The notes under the pieces are model-generated. The model was not told the origin of the DNA and ran no database searches. It saw only the letters and a program-made list of their open reading frames with translations. Shown here piece by piece: positions 1-5,694 of a DNA stretch of 5,694 nucleotides (the stretch's first letter is position 1; each line of letters opens with the position of its first letter). The stretch comes from an uncultured Bacteroidota bacterium (lineage in GTDB: Bacteria > Bacteroidota > Bacteroidia > Chitinophagales > Chitinophagaceae), in contig CAMLGP010000236.1 in NCBI GenBank assembly GCA_946479535.1, positions 1-5,694 of the forward strand. Reading direction: 5' to 3'. The position numbers and the translations under genes are program-made.

Positions 1-749
1 TTGGAAGATCCACTTAATCTGTCAAAAGCCTGGATCCCAAAGCTGACCTTATTTAATCCAGTAATTATCACCGGTACCTGGGGGATAACATATCCTGCTC
101 CCACTTTCTTTAACGGAAAGAACTTCTTGGTGGACTCAAAAATGCTTACACTGCGATCATACATGGCCAGCTTCACCATGGAAGGGGGTACATTATCCTG
201 CAGGGGAAAACCAAACAATAATGGATTTAAACATTCCCCTGTTTTGGTATCCCTGACCTCAAAATGCACATGTGGCCCTTGCGAAGCACCTGTACTACCA
301 CTGTAAGCAATAAAACTTCCTTTTGAGACCGGAAATTTATCTTTTGGTATTTCCAGTTCCACAGCCCATGATTGCTGGGCATACTGTTGTGATGTTACAT
401 ACGCTTCCAGTGCAGGATTGAAATCATTTAAGTGCCCATACAGGGTTGAAAGTCCATTTGGATGATTTATAATAATAAATCTGCCGAAGCTGGAAGGCCG
501 TATGCCTACAAAGGCAATATATCCTTCTGCCGCTGCATAAACCAGTTGGTTAACTCTCTGATTGGTGCGAACATCCAGGCCCATATGCCAGTGATTATCC
601 CGCAATTCGCCCATATTGGCAACTATGGCGGGAGCAAGATTCAGTGGCCAACGAAAATAACCCCTGGGGTATTTGGGAGTTTGCGCCTGCAGGATTAAGC
701 CAGGCAACAGCAATGCTATCAGTAGGAGGGTAGTAAGTCTGCTTTTCAA
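1..749 (-). CDS. Secreted M23 (LytM-like) zinc metallopeptidase, C-terminus cut by the window edge
   Basis: Probable peptidoglycan endopeptidase exported from the cytoplasm. With the TTG at 749-747 as start, 249 residues are visible and the frame runs off the left edge. Residues 1-22 form a signal peptide: K2 and R4, a Leu/Ile-rich core, then LQA before the likely cleavage at A22. The M23 core follows. HMGLD supplies zinc ligands H55 and D59; YGH gives H106; GPHVHFEVRD gives H160 and the third zinc ligand H162. All metal and catalytic positions of LytM-type enzymes are therefore present. After about residue 185 comes a beta-rich stretch outside the catalytic core; related Bacteroidota proteins, from memory, are about 550 residues long, so more than half may lie outside. 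There is no in-frame ATG before the signal peptide. GTG at 755-753 is the alternative start, adding two residues. The gene is divergent from carB. The family call is firm; the substrate and the exact start are not. Confidence 0.88.
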   Translation of the reverse strand, partial: MKSRLTTLLLIALLLPGLILQAQTPKYPRGYFRWPLNLAPAIVANMGELRDNHWHMGLDVRTNQRVNQLVYAAAEGYIAFVGIRPSSFGRFIIINHPNGLSTLYGHLNDFNPALEAYVTSQQYAQQSWAVELEIPKDKFPVSKGSFIAYSGSTGASQGPHVHFEVRDTKTGECLNPLLFGFPLQDNVPPSMVKLAMYDRSVSIFESTKKFFPLKKVGAGYVIPQVPVIITGLNKVSFGIQAFDRLSGSS

Positions 750-754
750 GGCCA

Positions 755-762
755 CAAAATTA
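755..762 (-). promoter_or_regulatory. Possible -7 element of the M23 peptidase gene
   Basis: Read on the minus strand this is TAATTTTG, an exact match to the Bacteroidota -7 consensus TAnnTTTG. It overlaps the possible GTG start at 755 and ends 5 nt before the TTG at 749. If it is used, transcription would begin almost at the TTG, giving a leaderless or nearly leaderless mRNA and ruling out the GTG. I see no convincing -33 TTG at normal spacing, and the region is AT-rich, so chance is possible. Confidence 0.35.
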
Positions 763-843
763 AGTACTTGAAATAGATAATAAAATGGTAAAAATAGTTG
801 CAAAAAATTAAGATTAAAGGGGACTTAAAACGGCTCAAACCCT

Positions 844-851
844 TACTTTTG
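844..851 (+). promoter_or_regulatory. Promoter -7 element for carB
   Basis: TACTTTTG matches the Bacteroidota primary sigma factor -7 consensus TAnnTTTG exactly. It lies 61 nt upstream of the carB ATG, which predicts a start near 857-860 and a leader of about 55 nt. The -33 element is weak: only a TTA at 825-827, with short spacing, is visible. Nothing in the leader resembles a PyrR site or a strong attenuator; the only pairing seen is a short CCTC/GAGG. Confidence 0.6.
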
Positions 852-903
852 CGCAATTTGTTTTTTCAGTCCTCTTCGCCGTGTTGTGTGAGGGGCACAG
901 ATC

Positions 904-913
904 AAAAAAAAAA
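904..913 (+). promoter_or_regulatory. A-rich translation initiation region of carB
   Basis: A run of ten A residues ends with the A of the carB ATG. There is no Shine-Dalgarno sequence. This fits the A-rich, SD-independent initiation common in Bacteroidota, and supports 913 as the start together with the conserved CarB N-terminus that follows directly. Confidence 0.5.
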
Positions 914-3771
914 TGCCAAAAGACACTTCCATTCGTTCAGTTCTGATCATCGGTTCAGGCCCAATTATTATCGGACAAGCATGTGAATTTGATTACTCCG
1001 GCACCCAGGCTGCCCGCAGTCTTCGTGAAGAGGGAGTAAAAGTTGCCCTTATCAACAGTAACCCTGCTACCATCATGACTGACCCCATGATGGCCGACAA
1101 AGTTTATCTCCTTCCCCTGACCGTAGAGAGTATAGAAAATATATTGTTGGAAAACCAGGAAGCGGGAACACCCATTGATGCGGTGCTTCCAACCATGGGT
1201 GGACAAACCGCACTGAACCTTGCAAAAGAGGCCGAGGATATCGGGTTGTGGAAACAATATAATGTACGCCTTATAGGTGTAGATATAAAAGCGATCGATA
1301 AAGCGGAAGACCGGGAAAAATTCCGTCAGTGGATGATTGAACTGGGTGTTCCTGTAGCCCAGGCTAAAACAGCCAATTCTTTTCTGGAAGGAAAGGAGTT
1401 TGCACAGGATATCGGCTTCCCACTCGTTATTCGCCCTTCATTTACATTAGGCGGTACAGGTGGCGGTTTTGTGCATGATAAGGACGAGCTGGATGAAGCC
1501 CTGAATCGGGGATTAAACGCCTCTCCCATTCATGAGGTGCTGGTTGAAAAAGCAGTATTGGGCTGGAAAGAATTTGAGCTGGAGCTTTTGAGAGATGCCG
1601 CAGATAATGTATGTATAATATGTACGGTAGAGAATTTTGACCCGATGGGCGTTCATACCGGCGACTCCATCACCGTTGCTCCATCCATGACTTTAAGCGA
1701 TACTGCGATGCAGCTGATGCGCAACACAGCTATCCGTATGATGAGAGACCTGGGGAATTTTGCCGGTGGGTGTAATGTACAGTTTGCACTCAATCCGGAC
1801 ACTGAAGAGATCATAGCAATCGAGATCAATCCGCGGGTAAGCCGTTCTTCAGCGCTTGCATCAAAAGCAACGGGTTATCCTATTGCAAAGATCGCAGCCA
1901 AACTGGCGATTGGTTACAGACTGGATGAGCTGGAAAACCAGATCACCAAAACTACTTCTGCTTACTTTGAACCAGCACTTGATTATGTGATCGTGAAGAT
2001 CCCCCGCTGGAATTTTGACAAATTCAAAGGAGCTAATGATACACTTGGTCTTCAGATGAAAAGTGTGGGAGAGGTAATGGCGATTGGAAGAAGTTTTACT
2101 GAAGCAGTTCAAAAAGCCTGTCAGAGCCTGGAGAATAATGCAGTTGGCCTTGGTTATTATGGAAAAAGCCTGATGCATGCTGATGAATTGCTGGAATACA
2201 TCAAAACACCGAAGTGGGATCGCATATTCCGGATCAAAGATGCTTTGATGGCTGGTATTTCCGTAAGTACTATTTCCAAAGCAACCAATGGGATTGACCG
2301 GTGGTTTCTTTTCGAGATCCAGAAGATCGTAAATCTCGAAAAGGAAATGTCTAAATATGATCTCGATACTTTACCGATAGAATTATTGAGAGAGGCCAAG
2401 GTAAATGGTTTCAGTGATGAGCAGATCAGCCGCATTACCCAGCACGGTGATGAAGAGGACGTATATAAAAAACGTAAGGAGCATGGTATCACCCGCGTAT
2501 TCAAGATGGTTGATACCTGTAGTGCAGAGTTTGAGGCAAAGACTCCCTATTTCTATTCTACGTTTGAAACACCAGGCATTGGAGGATTAAGTCAATCAAA
2601 TGAATCAAAGTCATCTGCCAGGAAAAAAATAATCGTTCTTGGTTCAGGTCCAAACAGGATTGGCCAGGGAATTGAATTTGACTATTGCTGTGTGCATGGT
2701 TTGCTGGCAATCAAGGAATGCGGATATGAAGCGATCATGATCAACTGCAACCCTGAAACAGTTTCCACAGATTTTGATATGGCGGATAAGCTCTACTTTG
2801 AGCCAGTATACTGGGAACACGTGTGGGAGATCATTGAACATGAGAAACCAGATGGAGTGATTGTGCAGCTTGGTGGACAGACCGCGCTTAAGATGGCAGA
2901 GAAACTTCATCAGAAAGGAATAAAGATCATTGGTACTTCTTATGATAGCATGGATATTGCCGAGGATCGTGGAAGGTTCAGTGATATGCTTAAGGAAATG
3001 AGCATTCCTTATCCGGATTATGGAACTGCCTATGATGTAGATGAAGCAATTGAAGTAGCAAATAAGGTTGGATATCCTGTTTTAGTTCGTCCTTCTTATG
3101 TGCTAGGCGGACAAAGAATGCGGATTGTGCTCAATGATGAGGAAGTGGAAAAAGCAGTAGTGAGCCTTTTGAAACATATTCCAGGTAACAAGATACTGGT
3201 AGATCATTTCCTTGACCGATGCCAGGAAGCGGAGATCGATGCAATATGTGATGGAGAAAAATTCCATGTAATGGGAATCATGGAACATATTGAGCCAGCG
3301 GGTATCCATAGTGGAGATAGCAATGCAGTGTTACCATTTTTCAATCTTACACCGCTTGAAGTGCAGGATATGGTAGATTATGCCAAAAAGATCGCACTTA
3401 AACTGAAAGTGAAAGGATTGATCAATATACAGTTTGCCATTAAGGATGGTAAGGTTTATGTAATTGAAGCAAATCCTCGTGCATCCAGGACCACCCCGTT
3501 CATTGCCAAGGCCTATAACAAGCCCTATTTGAATTATGCTACAAAGGTGATGATGGGTGAAATATCGGTAGCTGATATTCCGGAAGAGAAATTCCTGGAT
3601 GGTTTTGCGATCAAGGAACCTGTATTCAGTTTCAACAAATTTCCGAATGTAAATAAGGAACTGGGGCCTGAAATGAAAAGTACAGGTGAAGCGATCCGGT
3701 TTATCAAGAACCTGCGTGATCCTTACTTCAGGCAGTTGTATAAAGACAGGAGTATGTACCTGAGTAAATAA
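913..3771 (+). CDS. carB: Carbamoyl-phosphate synthase large subunit, form lacking the MGS-like regulatory domain
   Basis: Cytoplasmic synthetase subunit making carbamoyl phosphate from bicarbonate, ammonia (delivered by the glutaminase subunit CarA) and two ATP, for arginine and pyrimidine synthesis. It has 952 residues. The N-terminal half (about 1-400) opens with the nucleotide-fold motif GSGPIIIGQ at 14-22. It has the ATP-grasp loop LGGTGGGF near 179-186 and the metal-binding stretch EINPRVSRSSALASKATG from residue 304. The middle domain (about 430-550) contains GIDRWFL. A polar linker at about 556-571 leads to the second half, with GSGPNRIGQGIEFDYCCVHG from 577, RPSYVLGGQ from 726 and EANPRASRT from 852. 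The protein stops about 30 residues after LGPEMKSTGEA. The roughly 140-residue MGS-like domain of E. coli CarB (1073 residues), which binds ornithine and UMP, is therefore absent. This short form is, from memory, common in Bacteroidota and is not a truncation artefact, because a terminator follows the stop. No carA is adjacent. Confidence 0.97.
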   Translation: MPKDTSIRSVLIIGSGPIIIGQACEFDYSGTQAARSLREEGVKVALINSNPATIMTDPMMADKVYLLPLTVESIENILLENQEAGTPIDAVLPTMGGQTALNLAKEAEDIGLWKQYNVRLIGVDIKAIDKAEDREKFRQWMIELGVPVAQAKTANSFLEGKEFAQDIGFPLVIRPSFTLGGTGGGFVHDKDELDEALNRGLNASPIHEVLVEKAVLGWKEFELELLRDAADNVCIICTVENFDPMGVHTGDSITVAPSMTLSDTAMQLMRNTAIRMMRDLGNFAGGCNVQFALNPDTEEIIAIEINPRVSRSSALASKATGYPIAKIAAKLAIGYRLDELENQITKTTSAYFEPALDYVIVKIPRWNFDKFKGANDTLGLQMKSVGEVMAIGRSFTEAVQKACQSLENNAVGLGYYGKSLMHADELLEYIKTPKWDRIFRIKDALMAGISVSTISKATNGIDRWFLFEIQKIVNLEKEMSKYDLDTLPIELLREAKVNGFSDEQISRITQHGDEEDVYKKRKEHGITRVFKMVDTCSAEFEAKTPYFYSTFETPGIGGLSQSNESKSSARKKIIVLGSGPNRIGQGIEFDYCCVHGLLAIKECGYEAIMINCNPETVSTDFDMADKLYFEPVYWEHVWEIIEHEKPDGVIVQLGGQTALKMAEKLHQKGIKIIGTSYDSMDIAEDRGRFSDMLKEMSIPYPDYGTAYDVDEAIEVANKVGYPVLVRPSYVLGGQRMRIVLNDEEVEKAVVSLLKHIPGNKILVDHFLDRCQEAEIDAICDGEKFHVMGIMEHIEPAGIHSGDSNAVLPFFNLTPLEVQDMVDYAKKIALKLKVKGLINIQFAIKDGKVYVIEANPRASRTTPFIAKAYNKPYLNYATKVMMGEISVADIPEEKFLDGFAIKEPVFSFNKFPNVNKELGPEMKSTGEAIRFIKNLRDPYFRQLYKDRSMYLSK

Positions 3772-3776
3772 TTAGG

Positions 3777-3803
3777 AACCCCCGCTTCGTGTGGGGTTTT
3801 TTT
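3777..3803 (+). terminator. Rho-independent terminator of carB
   Basis: It begins 5 nt after the carB stop. A GC-rich hairpin pairs the ACCCC arm with GGGGT, extended inward by three more pairs (one G-T) across a bulged T to a TTC loop. Seven T residues follow directly. The minus-strand reading lacks a T-tract after the hairpin, so it should act mainly on carB. Confidence 0.85.
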
Positions 3804-3837
3804 ATGCCAATATGGCAATTGTAACCCAGTAGAAGTT

Positions 3838-3881
3838 CAACCGAAGACCAACCGATGAACAACCGATGAACAACCGAACCT
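3838..3881. repeat. Four tandem 11-bp repeats with core CAACCGA
   Basis: Four consecutive 11-bp units start at 3838, 3849, 3860 and 3871. All begin with CAACCGA. Units 2 and 3 are identical (CAACCGATGAA), unit 1 ends AGAC and unit 4 ends ACCT. The period is close to one DNA helical turn, so equivalent bases face the same side. The array lies between the carB terminator and the 3' end of the convergent response regulator gene. It could be a protein-binding array, a structured element in the regulator's 3' UTR, or a short slippage-derived repeat; the sequence does not decide between these. Confidence 0.75.
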
Positions 3882-3891
3882 CTAATTTTTA

Positions 3892-3907
3892 CTACTAACG
3901 ATAGTAG
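3892..3907. other. Small perfect hairpin in the convergent intergenic region
   Basis: CTACTA, a 4-nt ACGA loop, then TAGTAG form a perfect 6-bp stem. It lies 54 nt beyond the response regulator stop in the minus-strand transcript. No T-tract follows on either strand, so it is not a standard intrinsic terminator, although it might help define the mRNA 3' end. A wider 7-bp pairing of AACAACC (3869-3875) with GGTTGTT (3920-3926) would enclose it. Confidence 0.4.
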
Positions 3908-3960
3908 CCCGATATAACAGGTTGTTTTCTGCCAAAATTTCCGGGAAAGGGGGAATAAGG

Positions 3961-4626
3961 TTAAATTTCTACGAGGCCATTTTTGATAGTATACATAACC
4001 AGACCAACGCGGCTATGAACTTTTAACTTGCCGAAAAGTGTTTGCCGGTAGTCATCGATTGTACGCGGACTCAGGAACATTTTCTCAGCGATCTCCTTAT
4101 AGGACAATTCGGTGCAGGTCCACCGGAGAAATTCTTTTTCTTTATCATTCAGCATAACTGGTTTACTTTCTTCTTTATCTGCGTCCTTGTGAAGACCGCT
4201 CACCAGTTTATCTGAAACATATTCAGAAAGGTATACGTTCTTATTCATTACTGAATCAAGCGCCTTTTTCAATTCTTCATGATCCGTGTTTTTTAGCAGG
4301 TAACCTTTTGCGCCCAGCCTGAACATTTTAATAATGGTCTTTTCATCACTCAGCATGGAAAGCACCAGTACTTTTATATGCGGGTAATTCTTATGTAGCC
4401 ATTGCGTGGTCTCAAAGCCATCCATTTCGGGCATGTTCACATCTAATAATACAATATCCGGAATATGATGCTGCATGATCTGTGCCCGCAGGTCTTTTCC
4501 ATTGTCAGCCTCAAATAGAACCGTATAGCCTTCAAATCCATTTACCAGCCTGGCAAGCGCTGTACGAAGTAATATATGGTCATCAATTATGGCTACCTGC
4601 GTCTTCTTGTTTGATTTCGACATCAT
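3961..4626 (-). CDS. NarL/FixJ-family DNA-binding response regulator
   Basis: Output half of the two-component pair with the kinase just upstream; a 221-residue cytoplasmic transcription factor. The receiver domain (about 9-130) has the acidic pocket D15-D16, phospho-acceptor D62 in LLDVNMPEMDG, switch residue S90 and conserved K112 in YLLKN, so phosphorylation competence looks intact. After a polar linker (about 145-157) comes a LuxR-type helix-turn-helix (about 159-219): LNDKEKEFL, then ELSYKEIAEKMFLSPRTIDDYR, with the recognition helix starting near S186, and a closing VGLVMYTIKNGLV. The length is usual for the family. Two ATG codons stand in tandem (4626 and 4623); either could be the start. 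Only 4 nt separate it from the kinase stop, which indicates co-transcription and probably translational coupling. Targets cannot be read from the sequence; autoregulation is only a possibility. Specific names such as liaR or degU are not justified. Confidence 0.95.
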   Translation of the reverse strand: MMSKSNKKTQVAIIDDHILLRTALARLVNGFEGYTVLFEADNGKDLRAQIMQHHIPDIVLLDVNMPEMDGFETTQWLHKNYPHIKVLVLSMLSDEKTIIKMFRLGAKGYLLKNTDHEELKKALDSVMNKNVYLSEYVSDKLVSGLHKDADKEESKPVMLNDKEKEFLRWTCTELSYKEIAEKMFLSPRTIDDYRQTLFGKLKVHSRVGLVMYTIKNGLVEI

Positions 4627-4630
4627 TGGT

Positions 4631-5434
4631 TTACTCTTTCTGGGGTAATAACTTTACCAGTACATGGGTTCCTTTCCCTTCGATGCTATTAATAGTGATA
4701 TCGGCACCCATCAGATGGGCCCGGTTATACATACTTTTTAATCCAACTCCTCTTGATGCAGAAACTGATTCTTTCTTTTCAGTTACGTTAAACCCTACAC
4801 CGTTATCCTCAACTTCGAGCGCAAAGGTATTATCCTCATGGTATTTTACCCGTACACAAACCTGTTTAGCCTTTGAATGCTTCAGGATATTATTCAACAT
4901 CTCCTGGAACATGCGAAAAAGGAAGATCGCTTTTTGTTCAGGTAGCGAAAATTCCTGGCCGCTAATAGAGAAATGAACATCAATCAATCCTGCCTTTTTC
5001 ACACTGGCAAGCTCAAAGCGCATTGATTCCACCAGTCCCACATCATTGATCCGGTCAGAATGCAGACTTTTGGTCAGGTCAGACAGATCAAAAATGGCCT
5101 TGTTCAATACTTCCTGGGAATGGCGTGCCAAATCATGGGCAGGGTGTTCCTTCTCCAGAGGCAGGGCTGAAAGGGATAGCTTGACTACGGAAAGCATCTG
5201 CCCGATATTATCATGCAATTCCTGTGCTATTGTTCTGAAAGTGTTTTCCTGAATCTCAAGTTGAGACCGTAGTGCCTCTTTTTCGTATTTGTCCTTTATC
5301 AATAGCATTTCCTGTTCCTGGCGGTGCTGGCGCCGTTGGTACAGGAAAAGAATTGTTACGATAAACCCTACCAGGATAAGCCCTAATATTATGCCGATGA
5401 TCGTGACAAAGTATATCTCCGGGTTCTGATGCAT
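4631..5434 (-). CDS. Single-pass membrane sensor histidine kinase (HisKA_3 / HATPase_c)
   Basis: ATP-dependent autokinase that presumably phosphorylates the adjacent NarL-type regulator; 267 residues. A very short N-terminus precedes one transmembrane helix (about 8-32), followed by a basic QRRQHRQ stretch that places the rest in the cytoplasm. A charged, probably coiled-coil segment (about 36-68) leads to the dimerisation and phospho-acceptor helix with ELHDNIGQ, where H74 is the predicted phosphorylated histidine. The ATPase domain shows the N box QEMLNNILKHS (N182), the G1 box EDNGVGF (D210) and the G2 box RGVGLKSM (G229, G231). There is no periplasmic loop, PAS, GAF or HAMP domain. The ATG at 5434 is favoured because the next in-frame Met (M43) would remove the membrane helix. 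That start lies inside the upstream membrane gene, with a 46-nt overlap in another frame. The signal is unknown; HDxxGQ-type kinases include the LiaS, DesK and NarX groups. Confidence 0.94.
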   Translation of the reverse strand: MHQNPEIYFVTIIGIILGLILVGFIVTILFLYQRRQHRQEQEMLLIKDKYEKEALRSQLEIQENTFRTIAQELHDNIGQMLSVVKLSLSALPLEKEHPAHDLARHSQEVLNKAIFDLSDLTKSLHSDRINDVGLVESMRFELASVKKAGLIDVHFSISGQEFSLPEQKAIFLFRMFQEMLNNILKHSKAKQVCVRVKYHEDNTFALEVEDNGVGFNVTEKKESVSASRGVGLKSMYNRAHLMGADITINSIEGKGTHVLVKLLPQKE

Positions 5435-5694
5435 AGAAAGGCTAGCGTAAATAATGAGTACAAGAATACATTTAAAATAGTAAGAATTTGGCCAAAATTT
5501 CTCAATACTAATTTAGAAATACCTTCCCAGTAGTTCAAAAGACCAAAAAGAGGGAAGCCACAGCAGTAAAAAAATAACAACCCAGAACAGATCCAGAACG
5601 CAGGACTACTTGAGAGTTTTACGGACTGGGGCCTGCGAAAAAGTTCGAGGAAATAATAAATGCATACAATAGTTATGATTAAACAGCCAAAGGC
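5389..5694 (-). CDS. Integral membrane protein of unknown function, C-terminal 101 residues (N-terminus outside the window)
   Basis: The minus-strand frame is open from the right edge to the TAA at 5389-5391, with no stop in 101 codons. It encodes three hydrophobic segments: about residues 1-18 of the visible part, 32-55 (SPAFWICSGLLFFYCCGFPLFGLL) and 66-89 (ending LAFLC). A short basic, serine-containing tail RTRRYTLSRSSA follows. The SPAFWICSGLL and ILTILNVFLYS patterns resemble, from memory, the C-terminal half of uncharacterised membrane proteins of roughly 220 residues in Bacteroidota. No ATG occurs in the visible frame, so the start must lie outside; a TTG at 5580 would split the protein and is not favoured. 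The last 46 nt overlap the kinase start, which suggests one operon and translational coupling. A role as sensor partner of the kinase is inference. I do not recognise a biochemical function. Confidence 0.75.
   Translation of the reverse strand, partial: AFGCLIITIVCIYYFLELFRRPQSVKLSSSPAFWICSGLLFFYCCGFPLFGLLNYWEGISKLVLRNFGQILTILNVFLYSLFTLAFLCIRTRRYTLSRSSA

Noticed and set aside
1..698. Plus-strand open frames at 1-306 and 462-698
   Set aside because: They lie antisense to the M23 peptidase frame, which has a signal peptide and all zinc and catalytic residues; the plus-strand translations show no recognisable family.
858..912. Attenuator or PyrR-type RNA element in the carB leader
   Set aside because: Only a weak CCTC/GAGG pairing is visible, with no terminator-like hairpin and no recognisable PyrR-binding sequence.
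2157..2504. Minus-strand 115-codon open frame inside carB, and similar ones at 955-1257 and 1861-2178
   Set aside because: These are antisense to strongly conserved CarB coding sequence and have no recognisable domains.
3805..3817. TGCCA-ATA-TGGCA hairpin after the carB terminator
   Set aside because: It is only a 5-bp stem with a 3-nt loop and no T-tract on either strand; too weak to call as a functional site.
4482..4976. Plus-strand 164-codon open frame
   Set aside because: It is antisense to the junction of the kinase and regulator genes, both of which show full family motifs; its translation looks like shadow sequence.
5487..5496. TTTGGCCAAA perfect palindrome upstream of the kinase, considered as an operator
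   Set aside because: It falls inside the coding sequence of the upstream membrane protein and is only 10 bp, so a chance palindrome is likely.
3931..5501. GCCAAAATTTC present at 3931-3941 and 5491-5501, considered as flanking direct repeats of a mobile unit
   Set aside because: A shared 11-mer is expected by chance in a window of this size, and the right copy lies within a coding frame; there is no transposase or inverted terminal repeat.
5389..5580. Independent small hydrophobic protein starting at the TTG at 5580
   Set aside because: The same frame stays open to the window edge and adds another membrane segment, so this is better read as the end of a longer membrane protein.

Overview
The window looks like chromosomal DNA from a Bacteroidota bacterium, most likely of the Chitinophagaceae or a close relative. 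The signs are moderate GC, A-rich start regions without Shine-Dalgarno sequences, exact TAnnTTTG promoter elements, a CarB that lacks the C-terminal regulatory domain, and protein families typical of that group. The family placement is inference from protein recall and was not searched.

Layout, left to right. (1) About 1-749, minus strand: the N-terminal part of a secreted M23 (LytM-like) zinc metallopeptidase, cut by the left edge. (2) About 750-912: a divergent intergenic region carrying a clear Bacteroidota -7 element for carB and a possible one for the peptidase. (3) 913-3771, plus strand: carB, the carbamoyl-phosphate synthase large subunit, with both ATP-grasp halves but no MGS-like allosteric domain, followed by an intrinsic terminator. 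(4) 3804-3960: a convergent intergenic region holding four tandem copies of an 11-bp repeat and a small hairpin. (5) 3961-5694, minus strand: a compact three-gene unit. In transcription order it holds the C-terminal part of an integral membrane protein (cut by the right edge), a single-pass HisKA_3-type histidine kinase whose start lies inside the membrane gene, and a NarL/FixJ-type response regulator 4 nt after the kinase.

The kinase and regulator form a complete two-component phosphorelay. The kinase has almost no extracytoplasmic sensor, so the overlapping upstream membrane protein is a reasonable candidate partner; this is inference. CarB makes carbamoyl phosphate for arginine and pyrimidine synthesis and needs a CarA subunit that is not in the window. 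The M23 enzyme probably acts on peptidoglycan and has no obvious functional link to carB beyond the shared intergenic region.

Most of the window is ordinary housekeeping or signalling sequence. The points most worth following are the membrane-protein/kinase/regulator arrangement, whose first gene has no visible start here, and the helically phased 11-bp repeat array. I see no CRISPR array, tRNA, rRNA, insertion sequence or defence system.
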